NCBI GenBank assembly: GCA_934660965.1
Contig: CAKUIM010000003.1
Location: 47,717 to 111,716 of the forward strand
DNA from: an uncultured Oscillospiraceae bacterium
GTDB lineage: Bacteria > Bacillota > Clostridia > Oscillospirales > Oscillospiraceae
Direction of reading: 5' to 3'
Length of the DNA: 64,000 nt
The translations under genes were made by a program, and so were the position numbers. Below the pieces are notes generated by a model. It did no database searches. It was given only the letters and a program-made list of their open reading frames with translations, and was not told the origin of the DNA. Of this stretch, positions 42,901 to 49,487 are shown one piece after another. Position 1 is the first letter of the stretch, and each line of letters opens with the position of its first letter.

Positions 42901-45900
42901 TTCGCATGGTCGCTGCGCTTCGTCATAACCTTGACCGTGACGAAGTTCGGCTCGTAGTTGATGTCCACCACGTTATCGCCGGTCGTGACGATATGGGTCT
43001 TGGCCGTATCCGCACCGTCGGGCAGCTTATACTTGCCGTCCTCCAGATACTGCGGAATGTTGATGATGACCTTCTCGCCCGCGACTGCATCCATCGAGTA
43101 GGACAGAAGCAGCTTTGCCGTGTCGTGGTTATTCCCGGTCAGTCCGGTGTGATAATGCACCGTGACCGTGCCGACGCTCTTCGCCTTGTACCAGAAATAG
43201 ACATACAGCGTTTCCTCGCTGTCCTCCACCGTGTAGTACTTGGTGATCTGGTCGCTCAGCGCGTAGCGGTCCACGCTCAGGGCAGACGCCTTATACATCT
43301 CGCCGATGCGGGCGCGCTCGGACACGTCTCGGATTACAACAGCAGCAGCCCGTGCCTGCTGAGCATTGAACGTGCCCATATCTGCAGGCTGAGGATACTT
43401 GGCGCTGTCCACCGCCACAAACTTGACCGGGCGGGTGCCCTTGGTGTAGTACACGTCGTAGTTCTTCGGAGTACCCGTATCCGTCACAGTGACCGAATGA
43501 TTGCCGCCCGGCTTGAACGGCACGTCGGCCTTGTCGCTTGCGAGGAACGTGTACTTGTACGCGCTCAGGTTCAGCGGGTTGTTTTCCGCGGTCGGGTCAT
43601 AGGTCTTGTCCTTCTCGCCATTGCGGACAGCGATGGTCGTGTCCTCACCGGTCGCGTCGTTGTGCTCCTTGAGCGTAAAGGTGACGTTGCCGATCTTGTC
43701 GTACCGGAACGTGATCTCGTTGTCGCCGCTCTTGAGCTCGGTGATGGACTTCGTCAGCTTCTCATCACTCGCCAGTGCGTAGCCGTCCACCAGCGGGGCC
43801 GTGACCTCGACGTTCTTGAGGCCGGTGCGGTAGCCGGAAAGCACGGTATCCGTGACAGTCGTGCCGTCCGAAAGCTCCTTCTTGATGACGATCCGCGAGG
43901 TGTCCTCCACAAAGCGGTAGACGATCTTCACGTTCTTATTGTTCGGGGCCGTGACGGACGCTGTCTGCGTGTCCTGGCTGCCGCCATCGATCTCCATGCG
44001 GATGTCCTGCAGCTTGTAGCCCGCGATGACGTTCTTCACCGAATCTGCGGTGTAGGTCGTCGTTGCGGTGTCGCTCTTGGAAATCAGCTTGTCGTAGGTG
44101 TAGAACTGGATCTTTTCGGTGGCGTCCGTGAACACAACGGTGTGCGTGACGAAGTTCGCCGTCTCAACCGGAGCGTAGTGGAATGTCACCTTGTTGCCTT
44201 CCAGCGCGGCGCCATACGTCACGGTGGTGATGGAATTGCCGACCACTGCGAAGCCGTTCATGGCCGGGGCCTGGATCGTGACCGAATCCCCCTTCTTGAG
44301 GGTGTATTCGGTCTGATAGCTGTCCGGCGCAGTCAGAGGCTTGTTCGTTTTGTCGTTCATCAGTTCCACTGTGAACTTCTGCGGCGCGTCCAGCACATAC
44401 TTAAAGGTGATCGTGTCGTGCTGCGCATCGCCGGTCGGGGTGATCCTCTGTGAGGTGACCTTCGGGTCCTCGAGCGCATAGCCTATCCACGTCGGGGCGG
44501 GAACGGTCAGCGCCACGTCCTTGAAGGCCGGAATCTGATAGCTCTGGAATGTAGCCCCATCGCAGACGGAGTTGACGGTGATGGTCGCATAGCGGTTGGC
44601 GTCGTTCTTGCGGTACCAGAAGGTGACCGTTGCGTCCGCGTCGCCCATGTCGAAGCTCGTCGGGTTGAGCGCCGCGACTGCGGTGTAGCCGTCTACCGCC
44701 GTGACCGTGTCGCCGAAGGTGTAGGTTTTGCCCGCGGGCACGTTTGCGATCTCCTGCTGCTTGCCGGCGATCTCATTGCCGCTGTCCGCGTCCTTTTTGA
44801 CGACGGTCAGCGTGTGCTTGTTGCGGGTGTAGGTGTAGGTGACGGTCACGTCATGGAGGCCGTCATAGGTGTCGACGGCAGCCGTGCCGTCGCCCGTCAG
44901 GGTGTAATACTGGATGCTGCCCAGCACAGCGGCAGCCTTTGCCGCGGTCTTATCAATCGGGCCGCCGTTTGCGACGGTGATCGTCTTGCTGGCCAGCGGC
45001 GTCTGGTCGTCCGCGTCCACGGCCTGATAGGTCACGTTGCCGGTGGAGTGCAGATAGTAGAACGTGATCTCTGCGCCCTCGGCGACCGCGTCAAAGCTGC
45101 CGCCGTCCGGGGTGACACTCTCGTTGTCGTAACCGTCAACGACCGGCTGGGGGTATGTGAACGGCTTGCCGATCTCGGCGGAGACCGTTCTGTCCTCGAA
45201 CACCTTGTCCGTCGTGCCCTTCACATAGCCGTGGATGGTCACGTCGGTCATGTTGGAAACGTAGACGAACTCGACCTTGCTGATTGCGTCGGTATAGTTG
45301 TTCTCCTGCGTGCCCTGAAGGTTTTCAAGGAGGATGCTGTTGTTGGTCAGACCGGTTCTTTCCACACCGTTGACGAGCACCTTGTCAATGCGGTAGCCCG
45401 CCTGCACGAAGCCGTCGATGGTCGCCTCGGTGACGCCCTCCGGGTAGGAGTTCGTGTAGCTCCACAGCTCTTCCTTCTCCGAGCCATTGTCGTTGAGCAC
45501 GACGCCGCGGATCGTGACCTCGGCCACCGGGATGCCCTCCGGCGTGTAGGTGATGGTGTACTTGGAGATGTCGGTCGTGCCGCCCACCTTGTCGGCGTCC
45601 TGATTGTTCGTCAGGAAATCCTGATTGAGCGTCAGCGTGACCGGCATGAACGCGGTTCCCGCCGTGTTCTTGGTGATCTCGGTGCTTTTTGCGCCGAAGG
45701 CCGCATTGTACCACTTGACCTTGCTCGTCAGGCCGGTGACCGGAACGCTGTCATAGTCCACGCCGGTCAGCAGCGTGCCCTTGGTGACATCTGTCGAATT
45801 GTAGCCGTGCAGATCCCATGGGAAACCGTAGCTGGCCTGATAGTCCGTGCCGTTGCCGTTTTTCAGCGCCTCGTACTCGGTAGTAAACTTCACGCTGCCA

Positions 45901-48125
45901 TCGCGGGTCATCTCCTGCGTGCGGGTCTGGATCTGGAACTCACGGTAGATGTTCTTGACCTCCACCAGGTGGACCATGCGGAACTGGTTGCCATTCAAAT
46001 CAATCGTGAGCTCGGCCCAATAGCGGCCGTTTTCGTTGATGGGCAGCTCAAACAGCTTGGCATTGGCCGCAGACGCGCTCATTGTGCCTTTGTCCCCACG
46101 GGTTTCATCCGCAGCTTTATAACCATCTTCAAAGGCAACTTTCGTGCCATAGTCCTCCGGCCAGTATTCCGTATCATTTGCAGCGCCGGTCTTTTGGATC
46201 GGTTCTCTGAACCAGCGCACCGACATGGTGACAGTGTCATTCCGCATTGCCGTCGCATCCATCGTCAACGTCACGGGCGTATCCGTACCGTTGGTATAGA
46301 CCTTGTCCGCTCTGTTCGCGGCGAAGGTCAGCTTAAAGCCGAGCTTGGCTGTTGCTGTGGCATCATCGCTGGTGGTCACATTCAGGCTTGCCGTTTCACT
46401 CATCCAGCCGGACCACTTTTGGGTCACATCGGTGCGGCTGAGGGTGTAGGCGCCCTCCGGGAGCCACATCACGATCTTGCCATTCTGGTCGCCGGTCGCG
46501 GTGTAAGTGTTGCCGTCATAGGTGATAGAAGCAACTGCGCCATCCACGACGTTGTCATCCGCATCAACTGCGGTGATGACCGCGCGATACAGCTTTGTGC
46601 CATCCTGCGCCATAGGACGGGCGCTGACAGCAGCATTGTAGGTCTCCGACAGGAACTTGAGGTTCTGCTGGTTCTTGCCGTAGATTTTCAGCGTGCCAAT
46701 GGTGCCGTCCTGCGGCGTGTTGTGGGCGGGTTCTGCCGCGGCCTCGCCGCCGTTTCCGCCATTGCCGCCGTCAGTAAACCCAGTGTAAATGTAAGTAACG
46801 CCGCCGTAGTTACTATAGCTACCGGCATTTTGTTTCCCACCGGATTCTCCGAGAGTCGCTTCTTTTCGCTGGCTCTGCGGTGTTTCAGCACCGGCCTTGC
46901 CTCCGCCGACTGTTTCATTGGTCAAAGCAACGGTGCCGCCGGTGATGGTAACGATGGAGCCCTGTCCGCCGTTGCCCGCCGAACCGTTCCAGCCGTCTGC
47001 ACCTTGTCCGCCTGCGCCGCCCTTGCCGCTATAGCCGCCCCAGTCGTAGATGCCCATTGCAGAATAAGTAACGGTGTTTCTATTGTCTTTATCAATGGCT
47101 TGGCCGCCAGTACCACCTACACCGTTCTGACCGCCATTGCCGCCGCCAATGTCTGCTGCATTCGCGCCTCCGGTGACTGTCACACTACCGCCGGTGATGG
47201 TAACGGTACCACCGTTGCCACCATGACCGGCATTGCCGCCGTTGCCGCCTGCGCCGCTGCCGCCATGGCCGCCGCCGCCGGTAAACAAGCGAGAGTAGTA
47301 ATTGCCCGCACGCATATGGTAGGCACCGCCTTTGGGCCCCTCTGTTCCATCGGTACCGTCCTCGCCGTTTTCACCAGCATGACCGGCACCGCCGCCAATA
47401 CCAGCGGCATTCGCTCCGCCAGTAACATTAACTACACCGCTGTTAATGGTCAAGCTGCCCATAGAGCCGCCATCGGTGCCGTTTCTGCCGCCCTGGCCGC
47501 CAGCGCTGCCAGCGCCGCCAGTAGCACCCTTGACTGTCCAACCATCACGCGCATACCATAGATCGGCGCTTCCGGTACCATCGGTACCATCGGCTCCGCT
47601 CCCGGCACGCTCGCCATAAACACCGGCGCCGCCGCCGATACCGGCGCCGCCGATACCGGCCGTGACCTTCAGCTCGCCGTTGCCCTTGGCACCCAGAGCC
47701 TTGTCAATGGTCAGCGTTGCAGTGCTCGGCACAAGGATACCGGCGGTTTTGCCGCCGTTGGTATCATTGATCTCCGCTGCCGTACAGGTCAGCGTGTTGC
47801 TGGTGCCGTCCTCAACGACGATAGTCACCTTGGCATGTTCGCCCAGCTCAATGGGCGAGGTCGCCGTCGTGATGGTCGCATCGTCAAGCACCAGCGTAAC
47901 AGAATCCGTGGCAGTGACCTTTATTGCGTGCTGACGCTGCCCGCTGACGCGATATACGCCAGCGTATGCAATCGGATCGGCGCTGTCATCAAGATTCTGT
48001 GCCCCGCTGATGTCCACACCTTCACTGGGTGCGGACGCCGCGAACGCCGACGTGATAAGGGTGCTTGGAATCAGCGAGAATATCATGACAAGCACCAAGA
48101 GCCATGATAAGAGTCGTTTTCTCAT
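36984..48125 (-). CDS. giant 3713-aa SLH-anchored surface protein
   Basis: Signal peptide (LLSWLLVLVMIFSLIPSTLI...AFA, cleavage ~30). Then a beta-helix-like region with Gly-rich GG.GG.G blocks (~130-480), Ig/carboxypeptidase-regulatory-like segments (~500-860), MucBP-like and related beta repeats (~870-1900), Pro/Asp/Lys linkers with KPDGSIVLPD-type motifs (~1905-2020 and again ~2150-2450), 14 InlB B-repeat/Flg_new modules (~2025-3290; GYTFAGW signature), a Big-2-like domain (~3300-3395), and three SLH domains (~3505-3713; FTDVPADAWYAKAV, FVDVADDAWYAPYV). Likely a long adhesin. It is last in an operon after Rrf2 and two small ORFs; SD AAAGGA is distant from the ATG. Confidence 0.92.
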   Translation of the reverse strand: MRKRLLSWLLVLVMIFSLIPSTLITSAFAASAPSEGVDISGAQNLDDSADPIAYAGVYRVSGQRQHAIKVTATDSVTLVLDDATITTATSPIELGEHAKVTIVVEDGTSNTLTCTAAEINDTNGGKTAGILVPSTATLTIDKALGAKGNGELKVTAGIGGAGIGGGAGVYGERAGSGADGTDGTGSADLWYARDGWTVKGATGGAGSAGGQGGRNGTDGGSMGSLTINSGVVNVTGGANAAGIGGGAGHAGENGEDGTDGTEGPKGGAYHMRAGNYYSRLFTGGGGHGGSGAGGNGGNAGHGGNGGTVTITGGSVTVTGGANAADIGGGNGGQNGVGGTGGQAIDKDNRNTVTYSAMGIYDWGGYSGKGGAGGQGADGWNGSAGNGGQGSIVTITGGTVALTNETVGGGKAGAETPQSQRKEATLGESGGKQNAGSYSNYGGVTYIYTGFTDGGNGGNGGEAAAEPAHNTPQDGTIGTLKIYGKNQQNLKFLSETYNAAVSARPMAQDGTKLYRAVITAVDADDNVVDGAVASITYDGNTYTATGDQNGKIVMWLPEGAYTLSRTDVTQKWSGWMSETASLNVTTSDDATATAKLGFKLTFAANRADKVYTNGTDTPVTLTMDATAMRNDTVTMSVRWFREPIQKTGAANDTEYWPEDYGTKVAFEDGYKAADETRGDKGTMSASAANAKLFELPINENGRYWAELTIDLNGNQFRMVHLVEVKNIYREFQIQTRTQEMTRDGSVKFTTEYEALKNGNGTDYQASYGFPWDLHGYNSTDVTKGTLLTGVDYDSVPVTGLTSKVKWYNAAFGAKSTEITKNTAGTAFMPVTLTLNQDFLTNNQDADKVGGTTDISKYTITYTPEGIPVAEVTIRGVVLNDNGSEKEELWSYTNSYPEGVTEATIDGFVQAGYRIDKVLVNGVERTGLTNNSILLENLQGTQENNYTDAISKVEFVYVSNMTDVTIHGYVKGTTDKVFEDRTVSAEIGKPFTYPQPVVDGYDNESVTPDGGSFDAVAEGAEITFYYLHSTGNVTYQAVDADDQTPLASKTITVANGGPIDKTAAKAAAVLGSIQYYTLTGDGTAAVDTYDGLHDVTVTYTYTRNKHTLTVVKKDADSGNEIAGKQQEIANVPAGKTYTFGDTVTAVDGYTAVAALNPTSFDMGDADATVTFWYRKNDANRYATITVNSVCDGATFQSYQIPAFKDVALTVPAPTWIGYALEDPKVTSQRITPTGDAQHDTITFKYVLDAPQKFTVELMNDKTNKPLTAPDSYQTEYTLKKGDSVTIQAPAMNGFAVVGNSITTVTYGAALEGNKVTFHYAPVETANFVTHTVVFTDATEKIQFYTYDKLISKSDTATTTYTADSVKNVIAGYKLQDIRMEIDGGSQDTQTASVTAPNNKNVKIVYRFVEDTSRIVIKKELSDGTTVTDTVLSGYRTGLKNVEVTAPLVDGYALASDEKLTKSITELKSGDNEITFRYDKIGNVTFTLKEHNDATGEDTTIAVRNGEKDKTYDPTAENNPLNLSAYKYTFLASDKADVPFKPGGNHSVTVTDTGTPKNYDVYYTKGTRPVKFVAVDSAKYPQPADMGTFNAQQARAAAVVIRDVSERARIGEMYKASALSVDRYALSDQITKYYTVEDSEETLYVYFWYKAKSVGTVTVHYHTGLTGNNHDTAKLLLSYSMDAVAGEKVIINIPQYLEDGKYKLPDGADTAKTHIVTTGDNVVDINYEPNFVTVKVMTKRSDHANPALYDTCEVNKTDAQGIVTGNLTLTPPYRAGYTLVGITGVGNGSETTLPTDVYQDGKLTLTGLSADTTITYYYNKTSATEYQSDLTISYLYNGYKLANDNPIKVNRGEANAIDIPSFEGYKATKYQFTDGTTAGQPTDIGTTGISVTPTQTTGTLVITYVRTDGSIVLPGKDGEIGPAPKDADNIIVKPGDKEPSIDDKGNVTIPKDDNNSTVIRPIDPENPDKGKEEIKVPGGTVIKPDGSIVLPDNGGTINPGDKLPDATPAGYVSVVYKANGGAGDDVIVVVNGTETAAIRNPFSNGNQVFKNWNTKENGINGTAYSEGAKITGITGKGMTLYAQWGKSTAFKYSATLIYLPNDGTGEANKIEDTVGVNDSRTFFEHLRAANTFAVADWTFGGWNTAANGTGTLKAANAIVEVEADKNQTWHAQWYKVGANGSITVPGDGNPNTPDDNVTANGTGVTRDLDTGNISIPAGGNVVKGNETIVLPDGGILKPDGTIIITRPGGGTITIPGEPDPTDPSKPTKPDVTKPGGDKDTDAEIVTMTYHSNDSTGKVMNVKAVKGEKVAIIASPFKWDGYTFLNWMGTDKQEYNPTDEFTAREMEFFAQWYKKDDSTGGNGSIELPGKDGAIEPPHDKDNVIVTPGNGGTLDGPKKPDGRVEVTDGEATVTRPDPSDKTGDTKEEIKVPEGTIIYPDGTIKLPDGTIIKPGDKIDDNNNQTGYFVVTFLKGEAENGDPIKMVVKTGNINLPAANTFTAPSGKIFSGWKTGDVIKQAGDAYEVTANATFTAQFKKIQTGKAVVTFDFDGGTADGKTYETRTGDPGAKLGTLPNPTRGGYTFKGWNEQITENTLFGAENTTTTYTAQWTAKTYTIHYNGNGATGNVADQTYVFDTANAKLAQNSFTLADKVFLGWSVNKDATSAMFREGEEIGDALRAILTNLDKNSESELTLYAIWKDNQVTPSEAIAIFDFAGGKDANGNTSIRKTGAADAAITITAPTREGYTFAGWDKGEPKFGKTGTVTVFTAQWTANKFTVTFQSGANGTMQGDASVKVNYNSSIEAGKVPTITAKTGYVFIGWENNGNVYTNEAVASFKVTSNVTFTARYENISKAIAIFDYNGGKDADGKSSITMTGIAGEEITVKAPTREGYTFAGWDKTDLKYGVAGSVTVFTAQWTANKHAVTFVVGDDTKGEMDGDASVQVDHNGSVEANKVPTITAKTGYVFIGWSDGTSTYAAEAIKNYKVTADVTFTAQYEADSKAVVIFDFNGGKDADDKSSISMSGDANATINNMDAPTRDGYTFAGWKNGEQDVTNLVFGAAGTVTVYTAQWTVNKHSVTFNAGNNGSMTGNDSVEVDHNGSVAAEKVPTITANEGFVFVGWSDGTSVFAKEAIQNYKVTANVTFTAQYEDVASKAFAIFDYAGGKDNNGKSSIMMTGTAGAAITIADPTRTGYTFAGWKKGEATSQNPTFGAAGSVTTYTAVWTADPDKTVKVNFVVDATKGDVTGTTEFDVVSGSFLTEVPTVNAKDGYTFIGWSDGKNTYFTSGVKLYAITGATTFTALFEKADNNNPNPPAKDTLTVSGNATAKRGDKVNFKALLNGKETGNVTWTVTGGKTSTTISDAGVLTVGSLETNGTILTITATSKSDSTLTASTFLVVLVDSGNTGGGSSGGSGGGGTVTASYTITASAGKGGIISPDGTIKVSRGDNKTFTITAGNGYIIADVLVDGVSVGAVSSYTFEKVSKDHTISVSFKEARPGVADPSETGVDQWLRVTDHIAYMHGYDNGQFGSLDNLTRAQAAQLFYRLLVNQDVDITVSFTDVPADAWYAKAVNTLASLGIIKGIGSGKFDPDREISRAEFIVIATRFAKVTDKISSPFVDVADDAWYAPYVTTATSYGWITGVGESRFAPDDLVTRAEAATIVNRMLARSADREFVDGNAVQHFSDVTPDAWYYYQIMEAANGHSHRYSEDGYEVWNGLN
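38230..40020. repeat. tandem ~440-460 bp repeats inside the giant gene
   Basis: Four alternating module pairs (IFDxxGGKD type ~66 aa plus VTFxxG type ~78 aa). The conserved GCGAAGGTGTAGCC-like DNA word recurs near 38551, 39010, 39455 and 39893. Near-identical DNA makes this a likely hot spot for length variation and assembly collapse. Confidence 0.85.
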
Positions 48126-48156
48126 GTCGTGATTACGTTCCTTTCTTTCATAGAAT

Positions 48157-48309
48157 TCATGAGTCTGTGTTCCGTCCTGACGGTACTCTCACCTCATATC
48201 CGAGGGAGCGCGTGTCGTTCCTTGCCTGCGCGGGGAGCGTTTCATCCCAACAGCGGGACGGCGCGTCCGGCACCGGCAAAACGGCGATGACCTGTGCGGT
48301 GTATTCCAT
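48157..48309 (-). CDS. small ORF, 50 aa, coupled
   Basis: 50 aa starting MEYTAQVIAVLPVPDAPSRC, ending ...GRNTDS. Its ATG (48309-48307) shares one base with the preceding stop (TGATG), a classic re-initiation overlap, and the giant SLH gene starts 31 bp after its end. No family or membrane segment recognised. The overlap is the main evidence that it is translated. Confidence 0.5.
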   Translation of the reverse strand: MEYTAQVIAVLPVPDAPSRCWDETLPAQARNDTRSLGYEVRVPSGRNTDS

Positions 48310-48590
48310 CATCCATCACCCCCTCTCGCGTAACAGCGGCGGACAGCCTTGGGGCCTGCCCGCGGTTCGCCCGTTTTCACGGGGGTGGGTATGGTATGGG
48401 GTGGAGCGGTGCTCCACCAGTTTTTCAAGGTGCAGGGCGGCTTCACCGGATGATCCGGCGGATCATCGTCGGCAAGGCGCTCGTAGACGCGGGCAAGGCG
48501 CGCGCACTCACGCCACCACACGCCTGTCCAGCGGACCGCGGCAAAGGCAGCCACACGGCGCTGCCGCGCTCTTGCGCTCTCGCGGAACAT
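48309..48590 (-). CDS. small ORF, 93 aa
   Basis: 93 aa, Arg/Pro/Trp-rich, beginning MFRESARARQRRVAAFAAVR. GGAGGTGAG sits 5-8 nt before the ATG at 48590, 32 bp beyond the Rrf2 stop. Its stop overlaps the next start as TGATG. It resembles no family I know; composition is unusual, so a non-coding reading is possible, but SD and coupling favour translation. Confidence 0.45.
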   Translation of the reverse strand: MFRESARARQRRVAAFAAVRWTGVWWRECARLARVYERLADDDPPDHPVKPPCTLKNWWSTAPPHTIPTPVKTGEPRAGPKAVRRCYARGGDG

Positions 48591-48622
48591 GATCCTCACC
48601 TCCGTCTCTCGATATTTTTCGG

Positions 48623-49051
48623 TTACATTGCTTCTAACTTTTCATCGAGGTCGTCGGCCAGCAGAGCCGCGACCGTCATCTCTTGAAATGCCTCGTCCAG
48701 CTTGGTCTGGATGCGAGAGTAGAACTTGTGGACCGGGCAGTTCGGCACCCCGTTGCGGGAGCAGTAGCCGTCCGGCTCCAGGCAGCGGTTGATCCTTGTG
48801 GTGCCCTCCATGGCGACGATGATGTCGCGCAGGGAGATGTCCTCCGGCTGCCGGGCCAGCAGATAGCCGCCGTTGGTCCCGCGCAGCGTGTCAACGATCC
48901 CGTGCTTCCGCAGGCGTCTGGAGACGCTGCCGAGGATGCCGGGCGGGATACCCATGCTGCTGCAGATCTCGGCGCTGCCCGCCGCCCGGCGGACCGTCGC
49001 AAGATAGAGCGCCACCCGTATGGCATAATCGGTCGTTGTGTTCAGCTGCAC
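48623..49051 (-). CDS. Rrf2-family transcriptional regulator with Cys triad
   Basis: 142 aa. The winged-helix N-terminus QLNTTTDYAIRVALYLA and RGTNGGYLLARQPEDISL are diagnostic of Rrf2. A cysteine triad RCLEPDGYCSRNGVPNC (C-x7-C-x7-C) matches members that bind an Fe-S cluster and sense NO, redox state or iron (IscR/NsrR-type). Start taken as GTG at 49051, where the family N-terminus begins; GTG at 49093 is the alternative. It is the first gene of the operon leading to the giant SLH protein, downstream of the invertible promoter region. Confidence 0.88.
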   Translation of the reverse strand: MQLNTTTDYAIRVALYLATVRRAAGSAEICSSMGIPPGILGSVSRRLRKHGIVDTLRGTNGGYLLARQPEDISLRDIIVAMEGTTRINRCLEPDGYCSRNGVPNCPVHKFYSRIQTKLDEAFQEMTVAALLADDLDEKLEAM

Positions 49052-49117
49052 TGTGTTCGTACTTCCTTCCTGATAGATACATGAGCTGCTCACTCTTAAT
49101 TGCCCGCTAAAAAATGG

Positions 49118-49130
49118 ACCGACAGTCGGT
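49118..49130. promoter_or_regulatory. 13-bp palindrome upstream of Rrf2 gene
   Basis: ACCGACAGTCGGT is a perfect dyad 67 bp before the Rrf2 start. Its place in the leader makes it a candidate operator, perhaps for Rrf2 autoregulation; no direct evidence. Confidence 0.4.
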
Positions 49131-49162
49131 GAGGGGCGCCCTTGAATCGTCTGTAAACAACA

Positions 49163-49174
49163 AAATCAGCATTT
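49163..49174 (+). other. recombination site A core
   Basis: 12-bp core AAATCAGCATTT, left arm AACAAC-. Direct orientation with site B, inverted to site C. With B it forms a full arm pair AACAAC...GTTGTT, the style of a tyrosine-recombinase site. Confidence 0.65.
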
Positions 49175-49185
49175 CGCCAATAAGC

Positions 49186-49212
49186 AAAAACCGCGCCGAC
49201 GAAGCGGCGCGG
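49186..49212 (-). terminator. terminator between sites A and B
   Basis: Perfect 8-bp GC stem (49191-49198 with 49205-49212), 6-nt loop, then TTTTT on the minus strand. It would stop leftward transcription (from the recombinase gene, or from an inverted B-C promoter) before the Rrf2 operon. Confidence 0.8.
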
Positions 49213-49216
49213 GACC

Positions 49217-49228
49217 AAATCAGCATTT
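49217..49228 (+). other. recombination site B core
   Basis: Same 12-bp core as site A, with right arm CGTTGTT. It lies 42 bp from A, on the far side of the terminator. Confidence 0.65.
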
Positions 49229-49328
49229 CGTTGTTTTAGGCTCTGCAAATTTTTCGGTTTTTCCTCAAAACTGAAAAATTACAATTTTCATTTTCCGGCG
49301 TTTGCTTGTATAAGAGCGCAAAAAACCG

Positions 49329-49363
49329 GACCCACAAAATATAGATTTTTTGTGGGTCTTTTT
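49329..49363. terminator. terminator inside invertible segment
   Basis: 11-bp stem (49329-49339 with 49348-49358) followed by TTTTT on the plus strand and a T run a few bases on for the minus strand. It insulates the internal promoter from upstream transcription. Confidence 0.78.
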
Positions 49364-49388
49364 GGCGTTCCCACCAACATGGTGGGTA

Positions 49389-49417
49389 TTGCTTTTTTCT
49401 CCAAGGCATGGTATAAT
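49389..49417 (+). promoter_or_regulatory. invertible sigma-A promoter
   Basis: -35 TTGCTT at 49389-49394, 17-bp spacer, perfect -10 TATAAT at 49412-49417. In this orientation it fires toward site C and antisense through the recombinase gene. A short CCCACC/GGTGGG hairpin lies just upstream. Confidence 0.8.
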
Positions 49418-49469
49418 GTGCGCGAAATATGTAAATAATCGTCGAGCATTTTTCTGGGGCAAATCACAA

Positions 49470-49481
49470 AATGCTGATTTC
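49470..49481 (-). other. recombination site C core (inverted)
   Basis: Reverse complement of the A/B core, with CGTTG as its right flank on the plus strand. It lies 6 bp from the stop codon of the tyrosine recombinase gene. Confidence 0.65.
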
Positions 49482-49487
49482 GTTGCT

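Larger units (their letters stand above)
49229..49469. other. putative invertible promoter segment
   Basis: 241 bp between sites B and C (295 bp from A). It holds a near-perfect AT-rich inverted repeat (~49247-49279), a bidirectional terminator, and a strong promoter now pointing right, antisense to the recombinase gene. No ORF. Confidence 0.7.

Noticed and set aside
36939..47561. Three very long plus-strand frames opposite the giant SLH gene (36939-41039, 41265-44453, 44814-47561)
   Set aside because: They mirror the repetitive minus-strand gene in codon phase, have no SD or signal, and give meaningless Val/Leu/Gly/Asp-rich protein.
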